Source: Eubacteriaceae bacterium CHKCI004 (GTDB taxonomy: Bacteria; Bacillota; Clostridia; Lachnospirales; Lachnospiraceae). From it: a DNA stretch of 64,000 nt. A model generated the notes under the pieces. It saw only the letters and a program-made list of their open reading frames with translations, made no database searches and had not been told where the DNA came from. Both the position numbers and the translations under genes were made by a program. Every line of letters starts with the position of its first letter. Position 1 is the first letter of the stretch. Location: the NCBI GenBank assembly GCA_900016875.1, contig FCNR01000071.1:31673-95672 (forward strand), in the 5' to 3' direction. Positions 32,720-42,099 of this stretch are shown here, piece by piece.

Positions 32720-34648
32720 TTAGTCTTCCGACAATTCTTCCCACTTATCATATAGTTCCAGCAATGCTGCTTCGTTCTCCTCGTATTTGGTGGAGAGTTC
32801 CATGAGGCGGCTTACGTTGCTGGCAATCTCCGGATTGTTCATCTCATTTTTGATCTCTTCATTTTCTTCTTCCAGGCGGCTGATTTCCGCCTCAGTTTTT
32901 TTCAGTTCGTTGGCGCGCTTCCGCTGTCTGGCAGCTTCCTCACGGGATTTCTTCCAGTCTTCTTTGGAGGAAGAGGATGTGGCAGGTGTGGTCTCTGCCG
33001 TGGACAGATTGGCCACAGACTCGCTGTCCGCGGCAATGTTTCCCGCTTCCTTCTGTTCCAGATAGTAGGTGTAGTTACCTTTGTAGTTGACGATGCCCTC
33101 TGGTGACAGGTCAAGGATTCGGGTGGCAGTCTGATTGATAAAGTACCGGTCATGGGACACGTAGAAAACCGTGCCCTCATAGGCGTTGATGGCGTCCTCC
33201 AGGATCTCTCTTGACTGGATGTCCAGGTGGTTGGTCGGCTCGTCGAGGATCAGGAAGTTGGCGTTTGACAGCATCAGCTTAGCCAGGGAAACCCGGCCCT
33301 TCTCGCCGCCGCTCAGCGTCCCAATCTGCTGAAATACCCGGTCTCCGGTAAAGAGGAAGGCAGCCAGCACATTTCGGATGCGGGTGTTGGTCAGTTTCGG
33401 GTAGGCGTCGGAAATCTCGTCGAAGATCGTTTTCTCGTCATTTAACACGTGCTGTTCCTGGTCATAGTAGCCGATGGATACTTTCGCACCGTAATGAATC
33501 TTACCGCCGTCCGGACGCAGGTGTCGGTTGATGATCTTTAAGAGCGTGGTCTTTCCAGTGCCGTTGGCGCCCAGAAGTCCGACGACCTCGCCACGCTGGA
33601 TGGAGAGATTCAGGTTGCGGAAGAGCGGCTTGTTCTCGAAGGATTTGGAGAGATTTTCGATGGTGAGCACATCGTTGCCGCTCATCACTTCCGGCTCCAG
33701 GGCAATGCGCATCCGGCTGTTGAGTACCACCGGCTTGTCAACCCGCTCCATTTTGTCGAGCATTTTTTCCCGGCTCTCGGCGCGGCGGATGGATTTCTCC
33801 CGGTTGAAGGAGCGCAGTTTGGTGATAACTTCCTCCTGGTGTTTGATCTCCTGCTGCTGGTTCAGGTAAAGCTTCATCTGGGCGTCCCGCTGCGCCTTCT
33901 TTTTCTCCGCATACTGGCTGTAATTGCCGAGGAAAGTCTGGCTGTCGCCGGCCTCGATCTCGATGACCTTGGAAACTACCCGGTCCAGAAAATAACGGTC
34001 GTGGGAGACGATGAGTACAGCGCCCCGGTAGTTGCCAAGGAAAGTCTCCAGCCAGCGGATAGCGTCCATGTCCAGGTGGTTGGTTGGCTCGTCCAGAAGA
34101 ATGATATCCGGCTGAGTCAGAAGAATCCGGCTCAGAGCCACACGGGTTTTCTGTCCTCCGGAAAGTGTATGGATGGGAGTATCGAACTCTTCTTCGGTGA
34201 AACCGAGACCTTTAAGGACGCCGTTGATCTCGCTTTTCCAGGCGTAGCCGTTAGCCTTTTCAAAACGCTCTGTCAGGCGGGAATAGTTTTCCATGGCATT
34301 TTCCAGTTCCTCTCCGGAAAGCCGGCTGATGGACTGTTCCAGAGTGCGGATATTCTGTTCCATGTCGATGATCTCTTTTTTGGCGTCCAGCATCTCTTCG
34401 TAGATGGTGCGGCGGGAAGTCACGTCGATGACCTGGGACAGATACCCCATGGTAGCGCCCTTTTGCAGCACTACTTCGCCGCCGTCCGCCTCATATTCAC
34501 CGGTGATGATTTTAAGAAGAGTTGTTTTTCCGGCGCCGTTGATGCCGATCAGGGCGGCCTTTTCTCCCTCGTTGATCAGAAAATTTATATTATTCAAAAT
34601 TGTATCGCCGCCAAAGGCTTTTGTTATCTTTTGACATGCTAAAATCAT
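32720..34648 (-). CDS. ABC-F family ATPase (Uup/YfmR/EttA type)
   Basis: Soluble tandem ABC ATPase of 642 residues that acts on the ribosome rather than as a transporter. Two nucleotide-binding domains: GINGAGKTTLLK with signature LSGGQKTRVAL and LLDEPTNHLD, then GANGTGKTTLLK with LSGGEKGRVSL and ILDEPTNHLD. The interdomain P-site tether region is charged (NREKSIRRAESREKM) and a C-terminal coiled coil of about 100 residues (AEISRLEEENEEI) is of the Uup/YfmR kind. No transmembrane segment. Not clearly one of the antibiotic-resistance subgroups. GGAGG precedes the ATG on the minus strand. Confidence 0.9.
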   Translation of the reverse strand: MILACQKITKAFGGDTILNNINFLINEGEKAALIGINGAGKTTLLKIITGEYEADGGEVVLQKGATMGYLSQVIDVTSRRTIYEEMLDAKKEIIDMEQNIRTLEQSISRLSGEELENAMENYSRLTERFEKANGYAWKSEINGVLKGLGFTEEEFDTPIHTLSGGQKTRVALSRILLTQPDIILLDEPTNHLDMDAIRWLETFLGNYRGAVLIVSHDRYFLDRVVSKVIEIEAGDSQTFLGNYSQYAEKKKAQRDAQMKLYLNQQQEIKHQEEVITKLRSFNREKSIRRAESREKMLDKMERVDKPVVLNSRMRIALEPEVMSGNDVLTIENLSKSFENKPLFRNLNLSIQRGEVVGLLGANGTGKTTLLKIINRHLRPDGGKIHYGAKVSIGYYDQEQHVLNDEKTIFDEISDAYPKLTNTRIRNVLAAFLFTGDRVFQQIGTLSGGEKGRVSLAKLMLSNANFLILDEPTNHLDIQSREILEDAINAYEGTVFYVSHDRYFINQTATRILDLSPEGIVNYKGNYTYYLEQKEAGNIAADSESVANLSTAETTPATSSSSKEDWKKSREEAARQRKRANELKKTEAEISRLEEENEEIKNEMNNPEIASNVSRLMELSTKYEENEAALLELYDKWEELSED

Positions 34649-34852
34649 AAAAAACCTCCGTATATGCAGTGTGTTTTATTTTTAAAAGCGTAATTTTCAG
34701 AGAAAATGTGAAATATTTATCTTTTACAAAAGTGCAGTCCGCGCAGAAAAAAGGATAAAACTCTTCCTTATTATAATCTGCGAAAAAAGCGAAAAACCAA
34801 ACATTGGCTATTTTATCATGAAAGAAAAAATAAGGGAAGGGAAAAAACTGGT

Positions 34853-34881
34853 TTGACAAATGAATAAAATCTGAGTATAAT
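34853..34881 (+). promoter_or_regulatory. Consensus promoter of rex
   Basis: TTGACA (34853-34858), 17-bp spacer, TATAAT (34876-34881). I see no clear Rex operator (TTGTGA-N6-TCACAA) overlapping it. Confidence 0.8.
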
Positions 34882-34934
34882 TGATTTGCTGTGTAATGAA
34901 TAGAATGCGAAAGTTTTGTCAAAGGAAGGATTCT

Positions 34935-35597
34935 ATGGAAGACAAGAAAGTGAATGCGAGATCAGCCAATGAAAAAGTGATTTCACCTGCTGTTATCAAG
35001 AGGTTGCCAAGGTATTACCGGTATCTCGGCGATTTATTGAAAAATGATGTTGTCCGTATTTCCTCAAAAGAACTGAGCCAGAAGATGAATGTGACCGCTT
35101 CACAGATTCGACAGGACCTGAATAATTTTGGAGGATTTGGTCAGCAGGGATATGGATATAATGTGGAATTTCTCTATAATGAGATGGGGAAAATACTTGG
35201 CCTTGACAAAACGAATAATGTAATTATTCTGGGTGCCGGTAATTTAGGACAAGCACTGGCTAATAATCAGGAATTTGAAGAGAATAGTTTTAAGATTATC
35301 GGTCTTTTTGATGTGAATCCCCGCCTGGTGGGAATGACTGTGCGCGGCGTGGAAGTCTATGATATTGACATGCTGGAGGATTTCCTTTCGAAACATGAAG
35401 TACGGATCGCCGCACTGACTCTGCCAAGGAGCAAAGCGCCGAAGATAGCCAGAGAACTGGTTGAGCTGGGTGTGAAGGCGTTTTGGAATTTTGCGCCGGT
35501 GGATTTGAATTTACCAGAGGACGTCATCGTCGAAAATGTGCATTTGTCAGAAAGTATTATGACACTTTCCTATCGTATTCATAGCATAAATGAATAG
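34935..35597 (+). CDS. rex: Redox-sensing transcriptional repressor Rex
   Basis: 220 residues. The N-terminal winged helix shows PAVIKRLPRYYRYLGDLL and RISSKELSQKMNVTASQIRQD; the C-terminal Rossmann domain has NVIILGAGNLGQALAN and senses the NADH/NAD+ ratio. It represses fermentation and NADH-oxidising genes, which may include the ldh of this window. The start at 34935 (MEDKKV) has AAGGAAGGA upstream; 34881 falls inside the promoter. Confidence 0.95.
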   Translation: MEDKKVNARSANEKVISPAVIKRLPRYYRYLGDLLKNDVVRISSKELSQKMNVTASQIRQDLNNFGGFGQQGYGYNVEFLYNEMGKILGLDKTNNVIILGAGNLGQALANNQEFEENSFKIIGLFDVNPRLVGMTVRGVEVYDIDMLEDFLSKHEVRIAALTLPRSKAPKIARELVELGVKAFWNFAPVDLNLPEDVIVENVHLSESIMTLSYRIHSINE

Positions 35598-35602
35598 CAG
35601 GC

Positions 35603-35642
35603 AGAAAGATGAAGGACTGAGGTTTTTCATCTTTCTTTTTTA
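35603..35642 (+). terminator. Terminator after rex
   Basis: AGAAAGATGAA (35603-35613) and TTCATCTTTCT (35626-35636), perfect 11-bp stem, followed by a T-run. Confidence 0.8.
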
Positions 35643-35709
35643 TAGGCAGATGAAGGATGTGAATAAGAGCGGCTTGTGCGCCGGCGGCAATAGTGTGAGG
35701 AGGGAAACT

Positions 35710-37203
35710 ATGCAGTATATCGGTTCAGGAGATGAGATGCAGCGCATCGACGCATATAGTATTGAAACCATGGGGATTCCGGGCATTGTGCTTATGGAGA
35801 GGGCGGCTCTTGCCATGGAAGAAGAGATCGTCCGACGCTTTCCGGCTCCGGCGTCCGTCACCATTATCGCGGAGCGGGGCAATAACGGAGGAGACGGGCT
35901 GGCGCTGGGACGGCTGCTTCTCGCTATAGGCTATGACGTGTGCATTTTTGAGATCGGCGGTGTCCGCCGGGCGTCGGAATCTTATCAGATTCAGCGAAAG
36001 ATTCTCGAGAATCTAGGCGTATGTTTCCTGGAAGCTTTGCCGGAGACCGACAGCGACCTGTGGGTAGACGCGGTGTTCGGCGTGGGACTGAAGCGGGAGG
36101 TGGCAGGTATCCAGCGGGAAGTGCTGGAAGAAGTGAACCGCCGGAACGGATATAAGATCGCGGTGGATATTCCTTCCGGCGTGGACGCATCCAGCGGACG
36201 AATCCTGGGATATGGCTTTCAGGCAGATATAACTATCACTTTTGGCCTGAATAAAGTAGGCCTGGCGCTTTACCCCGGCGCTTCACTGGCAGGGGAAGTG
36301 GTGGTGAAGGACATCGGCTTTCCGATACAGGCGGTGGACGCCGTCAGCCCGGAGACTGTGACATATACACGGGAAGATCTGTGCCGGCTTCCGAAGAGGC
36401 ACCCGTGGTCTAATAAAGGCACATACGGAAAGGTGCTCCTCATTGTGGGGGCGAAGAATATGGCGGGAGCCGCCTGTCTGTCGGCGTCTGCCGCTTACCG
36501 GACAGGCAGCGGCTTGGTACGGATCTTTACCTGTGAAGAGAACCGGGAGATTCTCCAGAGCCGGGTGCCTGAGGCCATTATGACCACCTACCGGACAGAA
36601 GAGGAAGCTTTGGAAAAGCTGCCGGAGGCCCTCGCCTGGGCCAGTGTGGTGGGTATCGGGCCGGGACTTGGGCAGAATGCACTGACCGGACGGCTGCTGT
36701 CTGCGGTGCTGGCGCAGGGGTGCTGTCCGCTGGTCATTGACGCCGACGGCATCAATACATTGGCGGCATTGCAAAAAGAGGAACGAGAGCTTTACCATTC
36801 TTATGGCGCGCCGATGATTCTTACGCCGCATCTTAAGGAAATGGAGCGGCTCACGGGCAGGACGGTGGCGGACATCAAGAATGATCTTATGGGAACAGCG
36901 AAGGAAGCCGCTGACCAGCGTCATATTTTTGTGCTGAAAGATGCCCGGACCATTGTGTCTGACGGCAGCGCTCCCACATATATTAATATGAGCGGCAACA
37001 ACGGTATGTCGACGGGAGGCAGCGGAGACGTGCTCACCGGCATCATCTGCGGCCTGCTGGCAGGAGGACTTTCCGCCCTGGAGGCAGCCCGGCTGGGCGT
37101 ATACTGTCATGGACTGGCGGGAGATGAAGCGGCCCGGGAGAAAGGATACTACGGACTCATGGCCGGGGATCTGATCCGGCATCTGAATGCGGTCATCCGG
37201 TAA
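35710..37203 (+). CDS. nnr: Bifunctional NAD(P)H-hydrate epimerase / ADP-dependent dehydratase
   Basis: Repairs hydrated NAD(P)H. The N-terminal YjeF_N epimerase domain contains ERGNNGGDGLALGRLL, WVDAVFGVGL and DIPSGVDASSG. The C-terminal ribokinase-like dehydratase contains GTYGKVLLIVGAKNMAGA, GIGPGLGQN, IDADGIN, LTPHLKEMERL and GNNGMSTGGSGDVLTGI. Fused length 497 residues is normal. The start at 35710 (MQYIGSGDEM) has GAGGAGGGA upstream; codons from 35590 overlap rex and are not used. Confidence 0.95.
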   Translation: MQYIGSGDEMQRIDAYSIETMGIPGIVLMERAALAMEEEIVRRFPAPASVTIIAERGNNGGDGLALGRLLLAIGYDVCIFEIGGVRRASESYQIQRKILENLGVCFLEALPETDSDLWVDAVFGVGLKREVAGIQREVLEEVNRRNGYKIAVDIPSGVDASSGRILGYGFQADITITFGLNKVGLALYPGASLAGEVVVKDIGFPIQAVDAVSPETVTYTREDLCRLPKRHPWSNKGTYGKVLLIVGAKNMAGAACLSASAAYRTGSGLVRIFTCEENREILQSRVPEAIMTTYRTEEEALEKLPEALAWASVVGIGPGLGQNALTGRLLSAVLAQGCCPLVIDADGINTLAALQKEERELYHSYGAPMILTPHLKEMERLTGRTVADIKNDLMGTAKEAADQRHIFVLKDARTIVSDGSAPTYINMSGNNGMSTGGSGDVLTGIICGLLAGGLSALEAARLGVYCHGLAGDEAAREKGYYGLMAGDLIRHLNAVIR

Positions 37204-37381
37204 CGGAGGACGCAGGAGTTAAAGAATACTCACGAAAACAGAATACTCATGACATTTTTGGGAAATACTTCAATTAGCATACGGGAAGGATTTATCAGAG
37301 AGAACAGATGTCAACGTGATAAATATTTTTGGAACGATGTATGAAATACAGATTGAAGAAGTAAAAATGGAGTGAGTAGAA

Positions 37382-37729
37382 TTGATGATAAAAAGAGGCG
37401 ATATTTATTATGCGGATCTTCGGCCGGTGGTCGGTTCCGAGCAGGGCGGTGTTCGCCCGGTGCTCATTATTCAGAATGACGCCGGCAACCGTCACAGTCC
37501 GACGGTCATCTGCGCGGCCATCACCAGCCGCATGAACAAGGCGAAGCTGCCCACTCATGTGGAGCTTTCCGCTGCGGAATGTGACATCAGCAAGGATTCG
37601 GTGATCCTGCTGGAACAGATCCGTACCATTGACAAACAGCGGCTGAAAGAAAAGGTCTGTCATCTGGATGCAAAGACGCTGCACCGGGTGGACCGGGCGC
37701 TTAAGATCAGCCTGGAGCTGATTACATAG
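37382..37729 (+). CDS. mazF: MazF/EndoA family mRNA endoribonuclease toxin
   Basis: 115 residues. Motifs [31 protein letters not shown] and [14 protein letters not shown] match the PemK/MazF fold that cleaves mRNA at short sequences. The TTG at 37382 is preferred because it gives the family N-terminus and GGAG is 9 nt upstream; ATG at 37385 is the alternative. No antitoxin gene of usual size lies immediately upstream: only a ~40-codon open frame ending in MYEIQIEEVKME (stop at 37373-37375) without a clear start. Confidence 0.93.
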   Translation: MMIKRGDIYYADLRPVVGSEQGGVRPVLIIQNDAGNRHSPTVICAAITSRMNKAKLPTHVELSAAECDISKDSVILLEQIRTIDKQRLKEKVCHLDAKTLHRVDRALKISLELIT

Positions 37730-37780
37730 GGAACGACCTATGGTTTACTGTCACACAAAGAGGAAGGAGAGGAGATACAT

Positions 37781-38950
37781 ATGATTTTTGAAGCGGCCGA
37801 TAAAATGAAGAATTTTGAGGCGGGAATCTTCAATATTCTTGACGATAAAAGAAAAGAGCTGGAGAGCCAGGGACGGAAAATCTATAATTTTTCCGTGGGC
37901 ACTCCGGATTTTGAGCCGGAGGAGCACATCATGAAGGCGGTTTCCGAAGCCTGTCTTCATCCGGAAAATTACCGGTATGCACTGAGCGACCGGGACGAGC
38001 TTCTGGAAGCGGTGATCCGCCGGTATAAACACAGATATCACACAGATATTGCAAAGAATGAGATCATGTCTGTTTACGGTTCCCAGGAGGGAATGACGCA
38101 TATTTTCCTGCCGCTGATCAATCCGGGAGACGTGGTGCTTCTTCCGAATCCGGGATATCCGATTTTTAATACGGGAGCATTTGTGGCACAGGCCAGTCAG
38201 TGGCTCTATCCGCTGACGGAGGAGAATGATTATCTGCCGGATCTGGCGGCGATTCCGGAAGACGTGTGCAGGGCGGCCAAGGTCATGGTCGTGTCCTACC
38301 CGGCCAACCCGATCTGCAAGACCGCGCCGGATTCCTTCTATGAGGAGCTGATTACATTTGCCAGAGAAAATGAAATCCTGATCATTCATGACAACGCGTA
38401 TTCCGATATCATTTATGACGGAAGAGAAGGAAAGTCTTTCCTGTCTTTCCCGGGAGCAAAGGAAGTGGGCGTGGAATTTTATTCTCTGTCCAAAAGCTAT
38501 AATTATACCGGGGCGAGAATGTCCTTCGTGATCGGAAATCCCGACGTAATCGCCCTGTTTAAACGGTTCCGCTCTCAGATTGATTACGGCATTTTCCTGC
38601 CGGTACAGATGGGAGCCATCGCGGCGCTCTCCACCGACGACGCCGTTGTTAAGGAGCAGTGCCGGAAATATCAGGAGAGAAGAGACGCACTCTGCGGAGG
38701 TCTGCGTGCCATCGGCTGGAATATCCCGGACAGTGAGGGAACCATGTTTGCCTGGGGATCGCTGCCGGAAGGCTACACCGATTCCAATGCATTTGTGATG
38801 GAACTGATGGAGCGGACAGGCGTCATCTGTACGCCGGGCAGCAGCTTCGGAAGCCTCGGCGAGGGCCATGTCCGTTTTGCCCTGGTGCTGCCGCCGGAGC
38901 AGATTAAGGAAGCTATCGAGAGCATCCGGCAGTCGGGAATTCTTGGCTGA
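37781..38950 (+). CDS. PLP-dependent class I/II aminotransferase (LL-DAP aminotransferase-like)
   Basis: 389 residues, fold type I. The PLP Lys is in SLSKSYNYTGARMSF, with the Asp/Tyr site in DNAYSDIIYDG, NPGYPIFNTGAF in the substrate region and Arg in EGHVRFAL. The sequence style, including NYRYALSDRDELLEA and YNYTGARM, is closest to LL-diaminopimelate or alanine-type aminotransferases used for lysine and peptidoglycan synthesis, but the substrate is not certain. It stands 51 nt after mazF. Its stop codon lies inside the first of two direct repeats. Confidence 0.85.
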   Translation: MIFEAADKMKNFEAGIFNILDDKRKELESQGRKIYNFSVGTPDFEPEEHIMKAVSEACLHPENYRYALSDRDELLEAVIRRYKHRYHTDIAKNEIMSVYGSQEGMTHIFLPLINPGDVVLLPNPGYPIFNTGAFVAQASQWLYPLTEENDYLPDLAAIPEDVCRAAKVMVVSYPANPICKTAPDSFYEELITFARENEILIIHDNAYSDIIYDGREGKSFLSFPGAKEVGVEFYSLSKSYNYTGARMSFVIGNPDVIALFKRFRSQIDYGIFLPVQMGAIAALSTDDAVVKEQCRKYQERRDALCGGLRAIGWNIPDSEGTMFAWGSLPEGYTDSNAFVMELMERTGVICTPGSSFGSLGEGHVRFALVLPPEQIKEAIESIRQSGILG

Positions 38951-38992
38951 ATTTCATCGGGCCAATATTGGGGCTGAATTTCATTGGGCCAA
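38945..38992 (+). repeat. 21-bp near-perfect direct repeat
   Basis: A 21-bp unit beginning GGCTGAATTTCAT occurs at 38945-38965 and 38972-38992 with one difference. The spacer and edges form the palindrome CCAATATTGG. The first copy contains the stop of the aminotransferase; the second ends just before the -35 box of the yebC promoter. Confidence 0.85.
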
Positions 38993-38996
38993 ACGC

Positions 38997-39025
38997 TTGA
39001 CGCTTGGGTGAAACGGTGATACACT
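38997..39025 (+). promoter_or_regulatory. Promoter of yebC
   Basis: TTGACG (38997-39002), 17-bp spacer, TACACT (39020-39025). Confidence 0.55.
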
Positions 39026-39162
39026 TTATAAAGTATGCCGTTTTCCGGGAGTGCCGCATATATCAGGCGGATGAGAGGAAAAGGCAGGGAAGTGACACAT
39101 TTCCCATGTTCTGGGGAAAATGTGAGAAAGATACATATTATAGAGAAGCGAGGAGATAAAAG

Positions 39163-39894
39163 ATGTCTGGACATTCCAAATTTGCTAATATTAAGCATAA
39201 AAAAGAGAAGAACGATGCGGCTAAGGGTAAGATTTTTACCGTCATCGGCCGTGAGATTGCGGTAGCAGTAAAAGAGGGCGGACCGGACCCGGCCAACAAC
39301 AGCAAGCTCCGTGACGTTATCGCCAAGGCAAAGTCCAACAACATGCCGAACGATACTATCGAACGTGGTATCAAGAAGGCTGCCGGCGACGCCGAATCGG
39401 TCAACTACGTGCAGAATACTTACGAAGGCTACGGCCCGAGCGGTATCGCCATTATCGTGGAGACGCTGACTGACAACAAGAATCGTACCGCTGCCAACGT
39501 CCGCGCCGCTTTCTCCAAAGGAAAAGGCAATATCGGAACCAGCGGCTGCGTGTCCTTCATGTTCCAGAAAAAGGGACAGATTATCGTGTCTAAAGAAGAA
39601 TACGAGACCGATGCCGATGAGTTCATGATGCTGGCTCTCGACGCCGGAGCAGAAGACTTTGTGGAAGAAGAGGACAGCTACGAGATCACAACCGATCCGG
39701 ATTCCTTCGGTGAAGTTCGTGAAGCCCTCGAGAAAGAGAACGTTCCGATGGCTTCTGCGGAAGTGACCATGATTCCGGATAACTACGTGAAACTGACCAG
39801 CGAAGACGATATCAAGAACCTGAACCGTATCCTTGACCTGCTGGACGAGGACGACGACGTGCAGGCAGTATACCACAACTGGGAAGAAGAGTAA
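39163..39894 (+). CDS. yebC: YebC/PmpR family regulator or translation factor
   Basis: 243 residues. The N-terminal [22 protein letters not shown] and [16 protein letters not shown] are family hallmarks, with [14 protein letters not shown] in the middle domain. Members are described as transcription regulators and, more recently, as factors relieving ribosome stalling at proline stretches. AGGAG upstream. Monocistronic behind its own promoter. Confidence 0.95.
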   Translation: MSGHSKFANIKHKKEKNDAAKGKIFTVIGREIAVAVKEGGPDPANNSKLRDVIAKAKSNNMPNDTIERGIKKAAGDAESVNYVQNTYEGYGPSGIAIIVETLTDNKNRTAANVRAAFSKGKGNIGTSGCVSFMFQKKGQIIVSKEEYETDADEFMMLALDAGAEDFVEEEDSYEITTDPDSFGEVREALEKENVPMASAEVTMIPDNYVKLTSEDDIKNLNRILDLLDEDDDVQAVYHNWEEE

Positions 39895-39984
39895 GATAAT
39901 CTGAAAGAACGACCGGGCAGGCTGCAAGTATCAGTCTGTCCGATTTTTGTATTACTGGTCCGGATTTAAGGAGGGATAATCGGG

Positions 39985-40656
39985 ATGACAATATTAGAAG
40001 CAGTGAAAAAAAGACATTCTGTGCGAAGCTACATTTCCAGGAAAATTCCGGAGGACATCCGGCAGGAACTGTCGGCGGCCATCGACGCCTGCAACAAAGA
40101 AGGCGGGCTGCATATGCAGCTTGTCACAGACGACGCCGACGCATTCAATACATTTCTTGCCCACTACGGAAAGTTTCATAATGTGCAGAATTATATCGCT
40201 CTCGTTGGCCCGAAAGCCGCTGATCTGGACGAGAGAATCGGCTATTACGGCGAAAAGATCGCCCTGCAGGCGCAGATGCTTGGCCTTAACACCTGCTGGG
40301 TGGCGCTGACCTTCGGAAAAGGCGCCGCCAGGAAGAAATGTGATATCAGAAGCGGCGAGAAGCTGGTGTGCGTGCTGGCCCTCGGCTACGGCGAGACTCA
40401 GGGAGAGTTCCATAAGATAAAGAGAATCAGCGAAGTCTGCAAAAATGAGACGGAGATGCCGCAGTGGTACAAAAAGGGACTGGAATGTGCCCTTCTGGCT
40501 CCGACGGCCATGAACCAGCAGAAGTTCGAATTCACCAGAAACGGCAGCACCGTGTCTGCACGGTCCACCGGCGGTTTTTATTCCAAGGTCGATCTCGGTA
40601 TCGTAAAATGCCATTTTGAGATCGGTGCAGGCACAGAGAACTTCCAGTGGAAGTAG
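39985..40656 (+). CDS. Nitroreductase family protein
   Basis: FMN-dependent oxidoreductase of 223 residues. The start TILEAVKKRHSVRSYISRKIP holds the FMN-phosphate Arg/Ser; LQAQMLGLNTCWVALTFG and APTAMNQQKFEF are further FMN contacts. The C-terminal part repeats the fold, as in single-chain nitroreductases of anaerobes. Substrate unknown. AAGGAGG precedes it. Confidence 0.88.
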   Translation: MTILEAVKKRHSVRSYISRKIPEDIRQELSAAIDACNKEGGLHMQLVTDDADAFNTFLAHYGKFHNVQNYIALVGPKAADLDERIGYYGEKIALQAQMLGLNTCWVALTFGKGAARKKCDIRSGEKLVCVLALGYGETQGEFHKIKRISEVCKNETEMPQWYKKGLECALLAPTAMNQQKFEFTRNGSTVSARSTGGFYSKVDLGIVKCHFEIGAGTENFQWK

Positions 40657-40731
40657 AGCAAAGAATATAAAGGAAAAGCAACAGACATAGCCATACAGAG
40701 AAGACTGTATGGAAAAGCGAGGAGAATGAAT

Positions 40732-41181
40732 ATGAAAGCGGATAAAATGATAGAAAAGCTGATTAAGAAAACCGTATATGTCGTTGATCCTCTTCCGGAA
40801 AAAGTTCCGAAAAAAAGCAGAGGGCAGTATTTCGAGGTGGAATATTTCTGGCACGAGAGCGGCGAGGCAGAAAAAATCTGCCGCAAATTTGAGAGAATCA
40901 TCCTGAAGCTCAACTGCTACTATGACATGGATGTCAAATTTAAAGGAAAATGTACGAAGAACCCTTCACCGAAAAAAATGCAGAGCTGGATACGAAAATG
41001 CGTCTCCGGCAAAAAAGATTACATGAACATCCTTTTAAACGACGGAGAAGCCATGATTATTTTAAACGAAGACGATACCATATTGAGCGTCTACAATCCG
41101 GATGAAACGCTGCTTGCTCTGCTGGAAAAGCTGGCGGCGGCAGAGGGGCTGTTCGTGCGGAAGATATGGGATGTGGAGTGA
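40732..41181 (+). CDS. Hypothetical protein, 149 residues
   Basis: I do not recognise a family. Basic N-terminal third (KADKMIEKLIKKTVYVVDPLPEKVPKK), then a mixed region with YFWHESGEAEKICRKFERIILKL, and a C-terminal part with MNILLNDGEAMIILNEDD. No signal peptide or membrane helix. ATG at 40732 is 7 nt after GAGGAG; the ATG at 40726 is too close to it. Strong ribosome binding site and codon use like its neighbours suggest it is real. Confidence 0.65.
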   Translation: MKADKMIEKLIKKTVYVVDPLPEKVPKKSRGQYFEVEYFWHESGEAEKICRKFERIILKLNCYYDMDVKFKGKCTKNPSPKKMQSWIRKCVSGKKDYMNILLNDGEAMIILNEDDTILSVYNPDETLLALLEKLAAAEGLFVRKIWDVE

Positions 41182-41261
41182 GTCTGGCAATGTAAACCTG
41201 ATAATGGAATAAATGCAGGGCAGAAATGCTGTGACAAATAGCAGGAGGGTAGAATATAATT

Positions 41262-42059
41262 ATGCATATTGAGGAAAAAACCGCAGAGGCCATCAACACC
41301 CTTGGCTGTTTCTGCGGAAAAAGAGATGTGGAGGAGCTGACGCCGGCAGCATTAAAGAGAGTTTTTGGAATTGAACAGGCAGACGTGATGGTGCTCTTTG
41401 GCGGCAGCATCCTAGCGGGAGGAGATGTGCTGGCCTGCGCCATGGAAGAAAAGATCGCCCGCCGGTATGTGATCGTGGGCGGCAGAGGGCACACTACAGA
41501 AACCCTGTGCCGGCAGATGGAAAGGGAGATTTCGGGCTTGCGGACAGACGGGCTCTCCGAGGCAGAGCTGTTTCAGGCGTACCTGAAGGAAAAGTATGGG
41601 AGGGAAGCGGACTGGCTGGAAACAGAGTCCACCAACTGCGGCAATAATATCACGTATCTGCTTGAGCTGCTCAAAGCGAAAAAGTTTGCCTGGAAGAGCA
41701 TTATTTTATGTCAGGACGCCACCATGCAGCTTCGCATGGAAGCAGGTCTCAGAAAATATATGCCGGAGGATGTGCTGCCCGTCAGCTACGCCGCCTACCG
41801 GGCAGAAGTCGCGCTGCGGGACGGCAGACTGACGTATACGGATGACATTCACGGCATGTGGGAGATGGAGCGGTATGTGCAGCTCCTGATGGGAGAGATT
41901 CCGCGGCTGACAGACGACGCCGGCGGCTACGGCCCGGCAGGAAAAGATTTTATCGCTCATGTGTACATCCCGGAAGAAGTGAGAGAAGCGTTCGAAGAGC
42001 TGAAAGAAGTATACAGGGATGCGGTGCGCGAGGCGAATCCGCTCTATGCTTCGAAATGA
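41262..42059 (+). CDS. YdcF-like protein (DUF218 family)
   Basis: 265 residues, close in size to E. coli YdcF. The DUF218 pattern is visible: ADVMVLFGGSILAGGDVLA (strand-loop with Gly-Gly-Ser), RYVIVGGRGHTTETL, ETESTNCGNNITYL (conserved Glu/Asn) and SIILCQDATMQLRM. YdcF binds S-adenosylmethionine; its reaction is unknown. No membrane helix, unlike SanA-type members. Confidence 0.85.
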   Translation: MHIEEKTAEAINTLGCFCGKRDVEELTPAALKRVFGIEQADVMVLFGGSILAGGDVLACAMEEKIARRYVIVGGRGHTTETLCRQMEREISGLRTDGLSEAELFQAYLKEKYGREADWLETESTNCGNNITYLLELLKAKKFAWKSIILCQDATMQLRMEAGLRKYMPEDVLPVSYAAYRAEVALRDGRLTYTDDIHGMWEMERYVQLLMGEIPRLTDDAGGYGPAGKDFIAHVYIPEEVREAFEELKEVYRDAVREANPLYASK

Positions 42060-42099
42060 AAATTCCATCAAAAAAACAACATAAGAAGGAGTAATTTCA

